The notes beneath the pieces are model-generated. The model was not told the origin of the DNA and did no database searches. It worked only from the letters and a program-made list of their open reading frames with translations. This document shows positions 24,601 to 36,599 of a stretch of DNA of 64,000 nt, in pieces (within the stretch, counting starts at the first letter, position 1; each line of letters begins with the position of its first letter). The translations under genes were made by a program, and so were the position numbers. The stretch is from Macrocystis pyrifera (lineage: Eukaryota; Sar; Phaeophyceae; Laminariales; Laminariaceae), in the NCBI GenBank assembly GCA_031763025.1, contig JASSKH010000011.1, positions 248,001-312,000 of the forward strand, written 5' to 3'.

Positions 24601-27600
24601 AGTCATAAGCATCGAATACCGAAATACCCTCTATTAATAGGGGTTAACGCAGTAGCCGCCGTACACACAGGTCCATTTAGGCCGAATACATATAGTATGG
24701 TATGGTATGGTATGGGCAGTATACCATACTATCGAACAACGACACACTGACAGGACTGACAGGACTGACAAGATGAGCGGTGTCGAACCCGGTGAATATA
24801 TAATCAGTTTTCGCAGTACCTCCTCAACATTTCCCGCCGATAATAAGGTACTGAGCGTCTGTGCAGCACATGAACATAGTATTTACATGATTATCGAAAG
24901 ATCAGGACCAACCCAGTAGTTGACCGCAGCAGCACTGTGAAAACATCACCGTACTGTAAAGAACTCCGAGCCAGAAAGAAGGCTGGGCGGACAGAGTCGA
25001 AGGCGATCCGCAAAAATAAATAATGGGCGAAGCGAGGACTCGCGGCACATGAGCAGTATCGAACAATGACATGCTTTTGCCAGTACTCGCAGTATAAATA
25101 AAGCATTGTCGAACCTGATCCTCTGTGCAGCACAGGGGCATCTTTAGTAGGGTCCACAAAAGAAAGGTGGAATTTCGAAGCCAGGCAGAGACCAGCTTTT
25201 CGTAATCGAATCTCGTGTTGTGCCGCTATGTATGTATGATACGAGTACAAGTACCACAAACTAACGAGTCTCGGCCGAATTGGTTATGACGTACCGGTAC
25301 TCGGTGGTAATATTGTACCTCCGTAGAAAAACACACGCCTGCCGAAGGACCAGCTCTGTGCTGCTACTCCAACGCTGACTCTCTCGTGGCCGTCTTTTAT
25401 CTGCTCGTGCCCAGCAAAAAACCCGGTTCGGGGACTCAATCAAAATATTTCGCCGAAAAACAATGATAAAAGAAAACGAAAACCTACGCTAGAACCGGGT
25501 TGTCTCCGTAACATCTCCAGCTCAGCTGTCTCCTGGGCGACGTTCGTGTCGGGGCCGTCACCGGGCCGTCATCAGCGGTTTCCCGCATCGATCGCGCGTG
25601 GGGGAGAAGGCGCGAAGGTGGCCGGGGAGCGCGAACAGCTGGCGACAAAACCAAGGCTAGACACCGAGCCCACGAAATGTCGGTCTGGGGACCCGAACGA
25701 CAAAATTAAAGCAGCAGCAGCAGCAGTAGTTGTGTGTCGTCTTACACGAGTGCCGGTCGGGCACCTACCGACCTGGGAAGCGTCAGGGAGAAACATGCCT
25801 ATTGTCATTACGCATTCCTGCGCACCGTTGCATAATTATATCGACACCGAGTACGAGTACACCCAACGAATACATTAACCCCGATCTGCTGCGCATGAAT
25901 TGCGTCGAATCGTCCAATCGCCAGCACTGTCATGATTGTTGTAGGCCAAGAGGCACACCAACACCAAGCAAAGTTCGCTCAACTTTTCGCTGTAGAAGCT
26001 ACCGAATATCTTCAGGCAGCTTTCCACCCGAACCTTGCTACCTACATCAATCTGCTGTTCTTACCACGCCGAGTGTGCTGTTCTACGCACAGCTATTTGT
26101 ACTTTTACTTTTTTTTGCAACAGATCATTTTCGATCGTCAGAATACTGTCATTCCCAAGGCCTTTCACGGTGCAGCTTTCACGAACCCCACCGAACCGTG
26201 CGTACAGTTTTGCAATATCCTCACCGCACGGCATCGCACCGCACCACGATCCGATTTCCAAAATACACAAGCCGCGCTGCAGTCAGTTATTTGCCGTACA
26301 GTAGATTGCAATGGTTGTTCCTTTTTTCCCACTGATGCGGTGTGATGTTCACACCTTAGCCGCTCTAAGGTACTACGAGTAAGGGCCTTTTTTTAAGACA
26401 CGGTGCAAAGAGCAAACCATATGTCAATTTGGTAAGTTTTACTTCAAGCCCTGAAATGGCGAATAGTTAATTTATAAAAGAAAATTCCAGCGTTTTGTCA
26501 ACAAAGAAGAGAAATGTCCAAAACAAGATATAGCCTCATGTGACTATTTTTCGGCGAGTCCAAAATTCCAAATTCCAAATTTGACCTTTTGATAAGTGTT
26601 TTGCTTTTTTACGTATTGTTACAAAGGACCCTAACCGCCACCTCTTTATCTACGTGAAATATTCCGAGCGCGCAGAGACATTGGATACCAAGGCGGATGA
26701 GAGTTCTAGAGATATCGCTAGAGCAGACCTCAATCGTTTAGCAACTGTTGAACATGAACATGTCGAGACAACGGTGTCTTCTGGCGGGACTCGACCAAAT
26801 TATTGACACTGTTCATGTCGACACGGCAAAAATCGTACCCATCATATCAACCATATGCACCATATTGCCGTATTGCCGCATTGGGGGGAAGGGTGTACTC
26901 ATGTCATCCATGAATCGTGGCACTCTTTTGTTGCTTGCCTTCGTCAGTTGACCATTGACCCAGCATCCCTTTCGAGACGGAGCACCGTTCCTGCTCTTAA
27001 TCGAGACACCTCCAACTTCAGGGGGGGGGGCTGTATGACCCCCGATATGAGCTACAAAATATAGGGAGCTAGAGAACGTAATCCGATGACAATAGATGGG
27101 ATGGGAAAATAATCATTGAAGGGTGTACGAGTAGTTTATTTCCTTGCCTAGTTGAAGACGCTATCCTAACTTGCCGCCTTCCAGCGTTGTTGATACGGAA
27201 ATCCTGCAGCCGACGACCTGTTGGTTGCTTTTCTCGTTTTTTCCATCTCATCAAGAGGTTTTATCGTGAAGCGGTCCACGTCAAGAGACCCAAGGCGCAG
27301 CTGTTTGGTGAGGGTCGGTTTTGGGGAGGCTGAATAGACCCTGGCCTGTTTAATAGCTCCGACACAACGGTTGAAATATCCTAGACTTTCAATGTTTACC
27401 CTAACCTAACCCTAACCCCGACCGCCTGGGAATTTTCTCGGAATGCAAGTCTATCAAAGAGTTAGTGTGGACTGCCACCATTTTGTCGAACCTGAGCGGA
27501 GTCGTAAGCACTATATACTGGATTTGGGCCCCACTTTCACCTTACATGGGCCGATTGACCGCAAGAATGATACAATGTCCTAGTTTGCCTCCCAGGCCAG

Positions 27601-28081
27601 CATACTCTGTGTAGCGAAATTCTTGGTGATGGTACGAGTAGGAGGGTCTCACGCATCATGGACAAAACGGGGGCAATCGATGATTCCATGCTGTCTCGAC
27701 GACGATCAGATGGCCGTGGATTATACAGGTAGTGTGTTGATTAGAGATCTGTCATAGTCATTATTCCGGCCGTATAGGCGTTGGCCCAATTTAGGGTTAG
27801 GGTATGCCCAACTGTGTCGAAGTACGTTTGTGTATTCAGTACCAACGCTGTGTTTCCTACTCTCTCGGAGCTCAGAAAACTACCGTATCAGTGCGGCCAC
27901 TGCCTGGAGTTGGCGTCAACACTTAATTGCTGTTTCGGACAGTCCTCCACGCCCCTCTCAATGTGCTGTTCGGCCTCGTTGAACCGTTGCCCCCTGTCGT
28001 GCACCCTCGGCGTAACTTGCTGTCGCACCTCGAACCCGTCAACTGCAGGTCAATTGATTCACTGTTCAACCTGGCGCTCCC
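21620..28081. other. no supported gene; short repeats
   Basis: Contains TTAGGG-type runs at about 22196-22216 and 27398-27418, CCACT/CCCCA microsatellite at 24490-24535, TATGG repeats at about 24695-24715, a CAG run near 25711, and many TACCAGGTA/TACCTGGTA motifs at 22.8-23.3 kb. A short block at 25.2-25.45 kb is related to 42.6-42.75 kb. No convincing coding exon. Confidence 0.4.
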
Positions 28082-28192
28082 ATGTATCGCCCGAGTTATC
28101 TCGTAGCGTTCGATGTCGCCTGCGAGTTCGTGCCGTTCACCGACATCGTTAGCGACATCTTCCTCCTGGCGTCGGTGTGGCCATCCACAGAG
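28082..28192 (+). CDS. candidate first exon of the membrane protein gene
   Basis: Begins ATG, ends ACAGAG|GTTATC. It encodes MYRPSYLVAFDVACEFVPF and a hydrophobic helix SDIFLLASVW. The style (Asp-containing membrane helix) resembles the helices encoded at 30.8 kb. No intermediate exon was found and the phases do not match directly, so the link to the downstream exons is a guess. Confidence 0.35.
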
Positions 28193-28611
28193 GTTATCGC
28201 TCCTTCCGACGTCGATGGGTGCGACGGCCGGGCCCTCTGGTGAGCGAAATGTGCTACATCAGTACTACGGAAAGCACACGAGCTGATCCAGCTGCACTAC
28301 AGCAATGACACTCACTTAAAGGGGTATGTTGACCGGTGATGCATTGGGTCATGGTTCGTATGCATAATCCTGTTGATCAAGCAATCAACGTCCAGGTGCA
28401 CAACTGTAGATTAACCTGATCTGGTGCATTGCCCAGCCAGCATTGCCGCTCTTCTGTAGTATCGTAGGCATTTTTGAAACCGAGTTTTGAAACAAAGCAT
28501 GGCGAGATTATGTACAAAGATAAGAAATATCGTCAATCGCACATCAATAGCATGGCGTCCAGGTAGCACACGCTTCCACCATGGGCGAAGACGTCGGCGC
28601 CGGCCCGCCCG

Positions 28612-28824
28612 CTATGAAGAGAAGCAGCCTGGAGGGTCTCTTATATTCCACCTGGGATTTATGTACGCCGCTCCGAAAGACGACACGGCTACGAAAATAA
28701 TGTCGAAAACGAACGATAGTAGGGAGATGGCTCTCACAGCCTCTCGCACGATGGAGGACAGCGTTGGAACGCGGAAAGAGTCGCGAACCTGGAGTGTTCC
28801 GACTGCCGCCGATGAGACCCCCAA
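28612..28824 (-). CDS. candidate membrane-segment exon, minus strand
   Basis: The minus frame gives RVPTLSSIVREAVRAISLL, then SFVFDIIFVAVSSFGAAYIN and a short polar end. This could be an exon of another membrane protein. The plus strand is also open across it, so support is weak. It lies inside the gap between the 28.1-kb and 30.8-kb plus-strand exons. Confidence 0.2.
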   Translation of the reverse strand: MGVSSAAVGTLQVRDSFRVPTLSSIVREAVRAISLLSFVFDIIFVAVSSFGAAYINPRWNIRDPPGCFSS

Positions 28825-29189
28825 ACACCACGCTCATTGGCAGGCACTCCACGCAACTAGATCCGATATCCGATAACTAAATCCTCAGTCTGCAGTGCTT
28901 GTTGTCAGCCAACCCACTGCCTGTGTCTCGAATGTGTTGAAGTGCTTGCTGTCAGCCAACCCACCAAACACCTACCAAGCCAGAAAGGGATCCTTCAATA
29001 GCGAACAAACAACTGAATCACTTCTAATTGCATCATCCGGCTCGAATAGTTTGAGCGCGTAGCAGCACAATAAGTACCTCGCTGTGCCCATATCATACAC
29101 CCCTTTCCATTGCTGCAGTGAGGTTATCATGTCTAACGCCCCCCAAGCAAGTAGTGGCCGCAGCTATAGTCGTCATATTTTAGCATCAG

Positions 29190-29720
29190 TCCCCCCCCCC
29201 CCCCCCCCCCCCCCCGTCTATATGATATATACCAGGTATATATATATAAGTTGGATTGGCGTCGATTGGCGACGACGCTGTAAAACACGCCTCTCACTGT
29301 GTGAGCTAGACAACCAGAGTACCTTTCCTTTTTTTTGGCGGTCACAACGGCTGGCGGTCGAGTTAGATTTTTTTTGCGGGGTGGTGAACCTAAACTCCGC
29401 ACAAGGGGAATGATCGTATCACGTAGTGCGTATGTGGTAAGGCACCCACTAGGCAAATACAAAGTATACCCGTTGTCGTCTCTTGGGAGGGGCCACATCA
29501 GAAAACAAATCAATTCATTCGAAGCCGTGATCCTTTGTAAGTCCGCCTGAAAAGCGGTTCTTAGTACGATACAGTCCACCCTTCATGCTCCTCGCCCAAA
29601 ACTGTAGGCGCTTGGTGCAAGCAATGTCTGCTTGGTGGGTGAAAACCCGGCGTGCTCCGTCCTGGCATTGTAGGGATGCAAGGGGCTATGGTCATACGGC
29701 TACGGTCATGCATGACATGA
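29190..29720 (-). repeat. reverse copy of the 47-kb dispersed repeat
   Basis: Starts with a run of about 27 C (poly-G on the minus strand), then TATATACCAGGTATATA, TTTTTTTTGGCGG, AACGGCTGGCGGTCG, and ends near GGCTACGGTCATGCATGACA. It matches 47550-48108 in reverse complement over its full length, including the homopolymer end, which fixes one element boundary. A more decayed relative may lie at 26880-26990. Confidence 0.7.
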
Positions 29721-30782
29721 GTGCACGCTCTCCCTCCGCCCGAAGTCCTTGATCTAGCCCGAGCAAGTAGACGAAGACCTTCTGCTCTTGCCGTGCCCAA
29801 GGATGGCATCGTTTTGATCATCCGCTTCTCTGAATCATAAAATAGAAGGCGCGATGTTTTGAGCAAGTCGCCGAAACACACTACCTAGTCTAACGTTTAA
29901 CCGCGAGTACTGGGCCACCTCGTGTTGGCTTTTTCATGTCCTGTTCGGCTGACGAAGACTATAGTGACTAGCCGAATGTATGCTGTCTCGAAGAGTCACG
30001 GAAATAGCTTTTGTTTTACAGCACGCAGTGGGCGACGTTATCACACCGGCACGCTGCGTGCAACGCTAACAGTGTACACGGGTGTGGTTTGACACCGTCA
30101 GCCGGTCCAATTTTTTTCCTGGTATGATACGAACCGACGCTAAAGGCATTGACTGAACTATACCTTCGAAATGCCGACAAACGGGAGACGCTTTGAACAG
30201 TTCAGTATTAATAGCAGTGTTGAAACGTTGCTTTTCCCGGTTTTTCGGTGACAACCGTTGTTTACGTTGTGCTCCCATGTACTGGAAGACGGGGCGACAC
30301 GAACGAACCTGAAATTTTCCATGCTCGTTTTTTTCGTTTACTTCCCGGCGATTGGGTAACCCGTCCTTAACCTACCGATCGTGTTCTTCAGTTGGCAGCA
30401 GCGCATTGGTCGGGCCATAGTTTTTTTATGTTCGTTGCTCGTTTCGACCAATCGGCGACTTGTCATGGCCTGCAAGTATGCAGCCGTTAGCCCCCTTGGC
30501 ATTACGTAGTGCTTCCCATAGGGTTTGGTTTTGGCGCACGATCCTCTCCTATCGTACCGACCGTGAGCGTCAAGCGAACGAGTTGACCCTTCTTTCGATG
30601 TGCGCTGCAGATACCACCCGCCGGCGGGTGGCCTCTCTTTTTTGGGGTATGTTTGGCGGTTGTGTTTCGAGCGACGCACCCTTCGGCGACACATATTTCT
30701 ATCGCTGCGTAGCCGAGCTAACCACCCCACCCCCTCCCCCCCCCGTGACACTTTGCGTCTGCTCTTTTGGTGCACGCTACAG

Positions 30783-31978
30783 GTACCTCGCCTTGTCCCT
30801 CACAGTAGTGGGCACGCTGGTCGACCTCGTTCCGGAAATGTTGCTGCTGACCGAAATAATCATGCACCCCGGCGTCACCGCCGACTACAGCTCTCTGGGT
30901 ACTATCCTGAGGATGATGTTCAGCGACGGTAAACCGGTCATCGTCTTCGCCGCCACGGAGGACCACGATAAGCCGCTGAGCCCTTCGCTCCTCCTAGTAC
31001 GAGACTCTCTCCGCCGACGCCTGGCATCGGTGGCGGCAAGCTTGTTTTTGCGCGATGGCTGCTTCGCTAACGCAACGCCAAAGTGGACCTACGCCGGCCT
31101 CGTCGGAGTTCTGGTCGGGGGAGAGTTTCTGACAGCAATTGGCGCGTGCCTGTTTTTTACGCATTGATTTCAGTTGGGCGGCCGTCATCTCTCTGGTGGC
31201 GAGTGTTGTGGCGCTGCTGGTGTCCGTGCGGTGCCACATGAGGGCTGTCGGCGAGATAGAGCTCCACACGTGCCATGCGTCGCCGTCAGACAACGGTGGC
31301 CGCCTCATCGAGTTCCTCCTGCCGGGCCCGGTGACGCTGGCCCGCTTTTTGCTCATAGTCCCCGTTTGGCCCATGCTGCTGGTGTACTCGGAAAGTGCTT
31401 CGTTTTGGCCGTTCTCCATGGCGAACGATGGAGACCACTCTTTGCCTAGCTCTGACGACGCGCTCTGGGTGTCCCCGAAGGACTGGCTCAGGGTTGGCAA
31501 GCCCACCCTCAGCGTTTCTGATAACGACAGCCCCCTGAGCTTCCTGTACTGGACAATTGTACCGCATCTTCTGTGGACCCTCGTAAGTGTGGTCTGGGTG
31601 GGCTTGCTTGGACTTTGTCGGATATTTTGCTGGTACTTTGGGCACACGGAGGATTGGTCGGCGCACCCATGGGGTGTTTACTTCGCCAGCCAAGAGTCGC
31701 CGTTCCACGTGTGGTCGCGCAATATCCAAGGAGCGTTGGGGCTAGGTCTGACCACGTGGATAGCGAAGGACTTCAAGCGCCTGCTCGTGTTTTCTGCTGC
31801 TCTGGCGGGCCTGCTCTTTGAAAGCAGCAAGCACGGAGCATGTTTGGAGCAAGAATGGGCTTTCGTGTTTGCTCATGCGGCGTGGTGGGCGATGATACTG
31901 ATGGGGCACGCCGCTAGAAAGAAGAACGTCTTTAAGGCCGCGCCCCCGACAGATGGCGCCAGGGTGGCCGATCGCTGG
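30783..31978 (+). CDS. polytopic membrane protein, family not recognised (internal exons)
   Basis: A long coding stretch follows a pyrimidine-rich tract and acceptor ACGCTACAG. The first part (30783 to about 31125) has hydrophobic segments LALSLTVVGTLVDL and TYAGLVGVLVGG. The reading frame then changes between about 31125 and 31173, where TTGATTTCAG looks like an acceptor; a very short intron of about 49 nt would join the frames, otherwise this is a +1 shift. The second part holds at least five more likely membrane helices, e.g. WAAVISLVASVVALLVSV, LARFLLIVPVWPMLLVY, WTLVSVVWVGLLGL, LVFSAALAGLLF and FAHAAWWAMILMGHAA, with a polar loop near WSAHPWGVYF. The in-frame TGA at 31979-31981 overlaps a good donor (CTG|GTGAGG), so the coding sequence may continue. 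Function unknown; probably an integral membrane protein with seven or more helices. Confidence 0.6.
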
Positions 31979-32741
31979 TGAGGACAAGGAGAGGGAGCTA
32001 GAGGGATCGCTGTTTGAGCCCACTGCTTTATGTTTATGACAGAGTGCAAATAGAAGCGTCTGTGGACGCTTCGATGCCCATGGCGTTTTTAGCTCATCGG
32101 CCCATCAGTAGGGCCGGGGTGTTCACACGATTGCGGTAACGTGGCCCGTGTGCAGTGATAAGCGACACACGGTAGATCGGGGAGGACGCGTGCATATAGA
32201 GCAGTGTTCCTATTTTGTTTTTATTCTACGGTGCTATGAGCGGAGGGATGCGCAAAGGAGTGCGTATCTTGTCGGAATCCGAGTAGTCGGTAGGACTTGC
32301 GTGCATGCTGATGGTACAGTCGACAGACTTCGCGCGATTGTTTTAGGAAAAATTCTTGTTTCTCGGTATTTTACGGTGACGTACGTGGCCCATAATCTAT
32401 GTGCCGATGCGTCATTGCTTTGAGCTATCGCAGTGAGTGCTTGCTTGTATAATTGTGGTGTGTTTCTCACAGTTTGCTTGAAATTGAAGGCAAGTCTGTT
32501 TAATTGGTCGCGGAAGGTTCTCCGTCATAGTTGCTCGTGAAAAATGCCACAATTATATATTGGGGTCTGTCGTGTGTTGGGGTGTATTTGCTGGTGGTGT
32601 GTTGGGTGCATATTTTGTTTTGTGTGCGGTAGCCCATATGGCCATGTATTATATTTATGGGTTCTTTACGATAGGTATTCAGGTGGATGACTTGTCTCTG
32701 CCAGTATCTGGAGACAGAAGGACAACTAGTTTTGTTGTAAG

Positions 32742-33028
32742 TTTTCGTGGTGCCGCTCGTTCCTTATTTGCCGGAAGCCGATGCGACGGCATGGTACTTT
32801 TTTTATACCCATGTCCTGCTGCTACTGTGTGCGCCTGCTCACCACACGTACGACCGCTGCGGCTGCTGGTGGTGCAGTTGTTGTACACTAGATTCCTGCT
32901 GGTGGTGGTTCTGTTGTAGTACACAAGAATATACCTCTCACGCACACCGGAAGAACAAGGCCGCGGCCACGGCCTGTGCCTTTGACGCCATTGCGTTGCT
33001 CGTTGTTGCCCTTTCGCTTGCCGCATGA
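32742..33028 (+). CDS. candidate 3' exons of the membrane protein gene
   Basis: One frame reads VVPLVPYLPEADATAWYFFY, then THVLLLLCAPAHH; the same frame closes at 33026-33028 after ACAFDAIALLVVALSLAA, a good terminal membrane helix. The Cys/Trp-rich stretch between (about 32870-32935) looks non-coding and may be a short intron. It starts after TTGTAAG. The phase does not fit the donor at 31977, so it could be a separate gene. Confidence 0.3.
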
Positions 33029-33949
33029 CTGTCGAAGCTGTTGATACGTGGGTAGGCGCGATATGTTGGTGTTTTCTCTTGCATTTGTACCCGGACATAT
33101 TTTACGCGGATTCGGACTTCGCTACGACATCTTTTTGGGACGCCTTGTACTGCTTTTACATAATACGTATACGTTCCAGCAAGTAGTTATGATGGTGCTG
33201 CAATTCTAGTAGTAGACACGTACAGCAGTCTTGTTTTTTGTAGCAGATGTAAACACAGAGAACTTGAATGAACCCGTTCTCTTGACCGCGTGGTGGCTGG
33301 CTTGGTGGCTGGCTTGGCGTGGGGGTGATCACCCGGATCGACGACTTGTCCCTGCCCCGATCAAGCATGTGGCTGTTGAGTATGCAACGTTCATCTTCAA
33401 TCATTTATGTAATATCCACAAGAAGGCAGGATAGTCGCGAGAGAAGAGGTGGGCATGAATCTTGAAAAAGCCCTTGCGTCCCGACAGTCCTACAGTATTG
33501 CACGGGGTGACGGACAGGTTCAGTGAGGAACGGAAGTCGAACGAAAGATAACTACAGCACGCGACAGCCGTCAACAATATGCTGTTTCGGCTAAGACTCG
33601 CGGCTTACTGTGATGTGAACGTTGAGCATAGGTTCTGAAACGCTATAATATTCCAGGTACCTGGTAGGAATTAGAGTGGCGTCCGTCGCTGAGCACAAAT
33701 GCTAGTCATAGCTGAAAAATCGTAGATTTCTCAGTTTGTAGAACTGAGTCTCTGTTTTGGTAAATGCAAATCTGTCTGTCTGTCTGTCTGTCCGCAAGGC
33801 TTATTATATGTTTTCGAACACTTTCCAATGGCCGATATATACGCTCGTTACAGATGATATTCGTACGACGTATTCGACCCTTACGGACCTTATATACTGA
33901 AATATACCGTTCCACCAGGCAAATTTAGCCAAATAATACATCCACGATA

Positions 33950-34118
33950 TCGTACCATGGTACCATACCGCAAACGTACCATACCATATACTGTGTTTTT
34001 TCCGTACCATACCGTCAACACATACCATACCACATACGGTGGTTTTCCCATATTCCCATTTACCATACCACCAACATGTCCCATATACCATACCACCAAC
34101 ATATCCCATATCCCATAC
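33950..34118. repeat. CCATACC-rich tandem repeat
   Basis: Irregular copies of CATACCATACC, ACCACCAACATGTCCC and CATATCCCATACC. Open on both strands for that reason. A (TCTG)5 microsatellite lies just upstream at about 33772-33792. Confidence 0.6.
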
Positions 34119-34299
34119 CGAGTTGGGAGAGACGTCTATACACCAGACCAGGTGCCTGCTACTGCTGTAGTGCTGTCTTGTTGTGCAAGGGTGGCGATGA
34201 ATACAAGAATTGGCTCAGACGTTTGGGTCCTACGCTCAGTGCAGCGCATTGGCCACTGGTGTGCACGAAATACATGAAAAACATTATCTACGAGTACTA

Positions 34300-35860
34300 C
34301 TGCTGCTGTATCCGTCTCGAATGGCAAAAAATGGTTTTTTTTTTTTTTCAGTTTTGGGAGGATACCGTAGGACGCCGCCGGCAAGCTCTTGCCCCCTAGA
34401 GCATGCATCCACCTTATTTCTTCGAGTCCGTCATCTATACTAGTTGATTTTCCCGCCACCGAGCAGGTTGCCCGTGGGCTGAGTCTCTGTCGAGATCGAG
34501 CGTCTATCGTCGCATGAGCAGGTCTTTTACAGGTACTGTACAACAAACGTCTATCGTCTGTCGTCGCACGCAGGTCTTTTACAGTACAACAAACGTGTCG
34601 AATGACAAAAAATGGGCTTTTCAATTTTGGGAGGATACCGTTGGACGCCGCCGGCAAGCTCTTGCCCCCTAGAGCATGCATCCACCTCATGCCCGTCATC
34701 TATACTAGTCGAGCTTGCCTGCCACCGTGCGGGTTGTCCGTGGGCTGAGTCTCTGTCGAGATCGAGCGTCTATCGTGTATCGTCGCACGAGCTGAAATAA
34801 TACTTTTTTGGTGTACTTCGCGTTTCCATTCGCATACTATAGCAGGTCTTTTACAGTACAACAGGAGTGGATTACTTTTTGTGCCACAGCAAAATTATCT
34901 ACGAGTACTACTGCTGTAGTGCTGTATCCGTCTCGAATGGCAAAAAAAATGCATACTATCGCAGGTCATTTACAGCAGCGAAAGGCAAAAAATGTTTTTT
35001 TTTTTTCAGGTTTGGGGGGATACCGTAGGACGCCGCCGGCAGCAGCAGTGGACTACTTTCTACTTTTCGCCTTTATTTGTTTGCGATCCTCATCGGATGT
35101 TTTGGTGCTCGCAAATAATAATCCGCCAGTTGAAAATACATGTCAATCTGTCGAATCTGTAACAACCCACAAACTGTTTTTCATTGGCCAACAGAGCGTC
35201 GTCATTTTCATACTATAGCAGCAGTAGAGCCTGGTATCAGTATAGGGCCACCCTATATATACCCCCTATACGATATGATATTTCCATAGTACTTAGTCAT
35301 GTTTTTTGCACCCTAGAGTATGCATCTACCTCATTTCTGATTTGGCCAACAACAACTTCGCATACTATAGCACAAGCAGGTATTTTACATTACAACAACA
35401 CGAGTGGATTACTTCTTGTGCGACAACAAAATCATCTACGAGTACTATTAAAAAATTGCATACGGACTATCGCAGGTCTTTTACAACAACAGCAGTTATT
35501 AGTTGATTACTTTCTACTTTTCGCCTTTATTTGTATTTTGCGATCCTCGTCGTATGTTTCGGTACTCGCAAAAATAATGACCCAAAATTGCATACTATCA
35601 TCGTAGGTCTTTTACAACAGCAGTGAAGTTGATTACTTTCTACTTTTCGCCTTTATTTGTATTTTGCGATCCTCATCGTATGTTTCGGTACTCGCAAAAA
35701 TAATAACCCGGCAGTTGAAAATACGTCAGTCTGTCGAATGTGTAACATCGCACAACAAAAAATGGGCTTTTCTCAGGTTTGGGAGGATACCGCAAGACGC
35801 CGGCGGCAAGCCCTTGCCCCCTAGAGCGTGCATCCACCTCAGCTCTCATTGCGCCAACAA
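34300..35860. repeat. degenerate tandem fragments related to the 13-kb element
   Basis: The block GGGAGGATACCG(T/C)A(G/A)GACGCC ... GCAAGC(T/C)C(T/C)TGCCCCCTAGA recurs at about 34355, 34629, 35015 (partial) and 35780. It also occurs at 13430 and 14190. Between them sit repeats of GCATACTATAGCAGGTCTTTTAC and TTTCTACTTTTCGCCTTTATTTG (shown in part). Non-coding decayed repeat cluster. Confidence 0.6.
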
Positions 35861-36599
35861 CAACTATTTCGCGGTACAGAGATCTCTTGTCAATCTGTCG
35901 TTTACTTGTTGTAATAAACAACCGACATGTTTTGCTTTGGCCAAGAGAGCGTCGTCAGCTTTCGGACTGATTGTTGGAGATCTCTCCCCGTTCATGTTTC
36001 GTTTTTCATTGGCCAACAGTCTTGTATTTAGCCCTACAACCCCAATTACACCTCAATGATATCGATCCCATTGCTGTGGTGCTGGTGCGGGTGCTCGTTC
36101 CGTCTTCGTGTGCTGCTGCTGGATATATGGCCCCGCCGAGTACTATAACAAGTGGTGCCGATAGTCAACAAGTAGACGCTCTGCCTGAGCCGAACACAGC
36201 ACTCTGGGGTTCCGTCTGTGCTGGTCCCGACTGGTCTCTCCCGTCACTCTCAACAACTCCACCTGCGACTTCACAAAAAAAGAGACAAGCACACCGAGAA
36301 CAGCGCTCGAATGCAGTTCATCGAGGGCAATAACAATAAATAGTATCCTATTTGACTAATCGGCGCCTGGAATGAGCCCCAAGCCCGACACCAAAATTGA
36401 ATTTACTGTTGCCATGAGAATAAGCTCCTGCATTACGAGACACCCGGCGGCGGAAGAAATCACTGGGACCGGTTGCGTATTTCTCGTACGCTTGGCGCGC
36501 AACCAGGTACCAGTGAAGTTGTATCCCTCCACAAAAGGATGCCCATTATTTGACTTTTTAGTAGCGCGCCTTGGCAAGGCATATGGGTTACCGTCGGCC

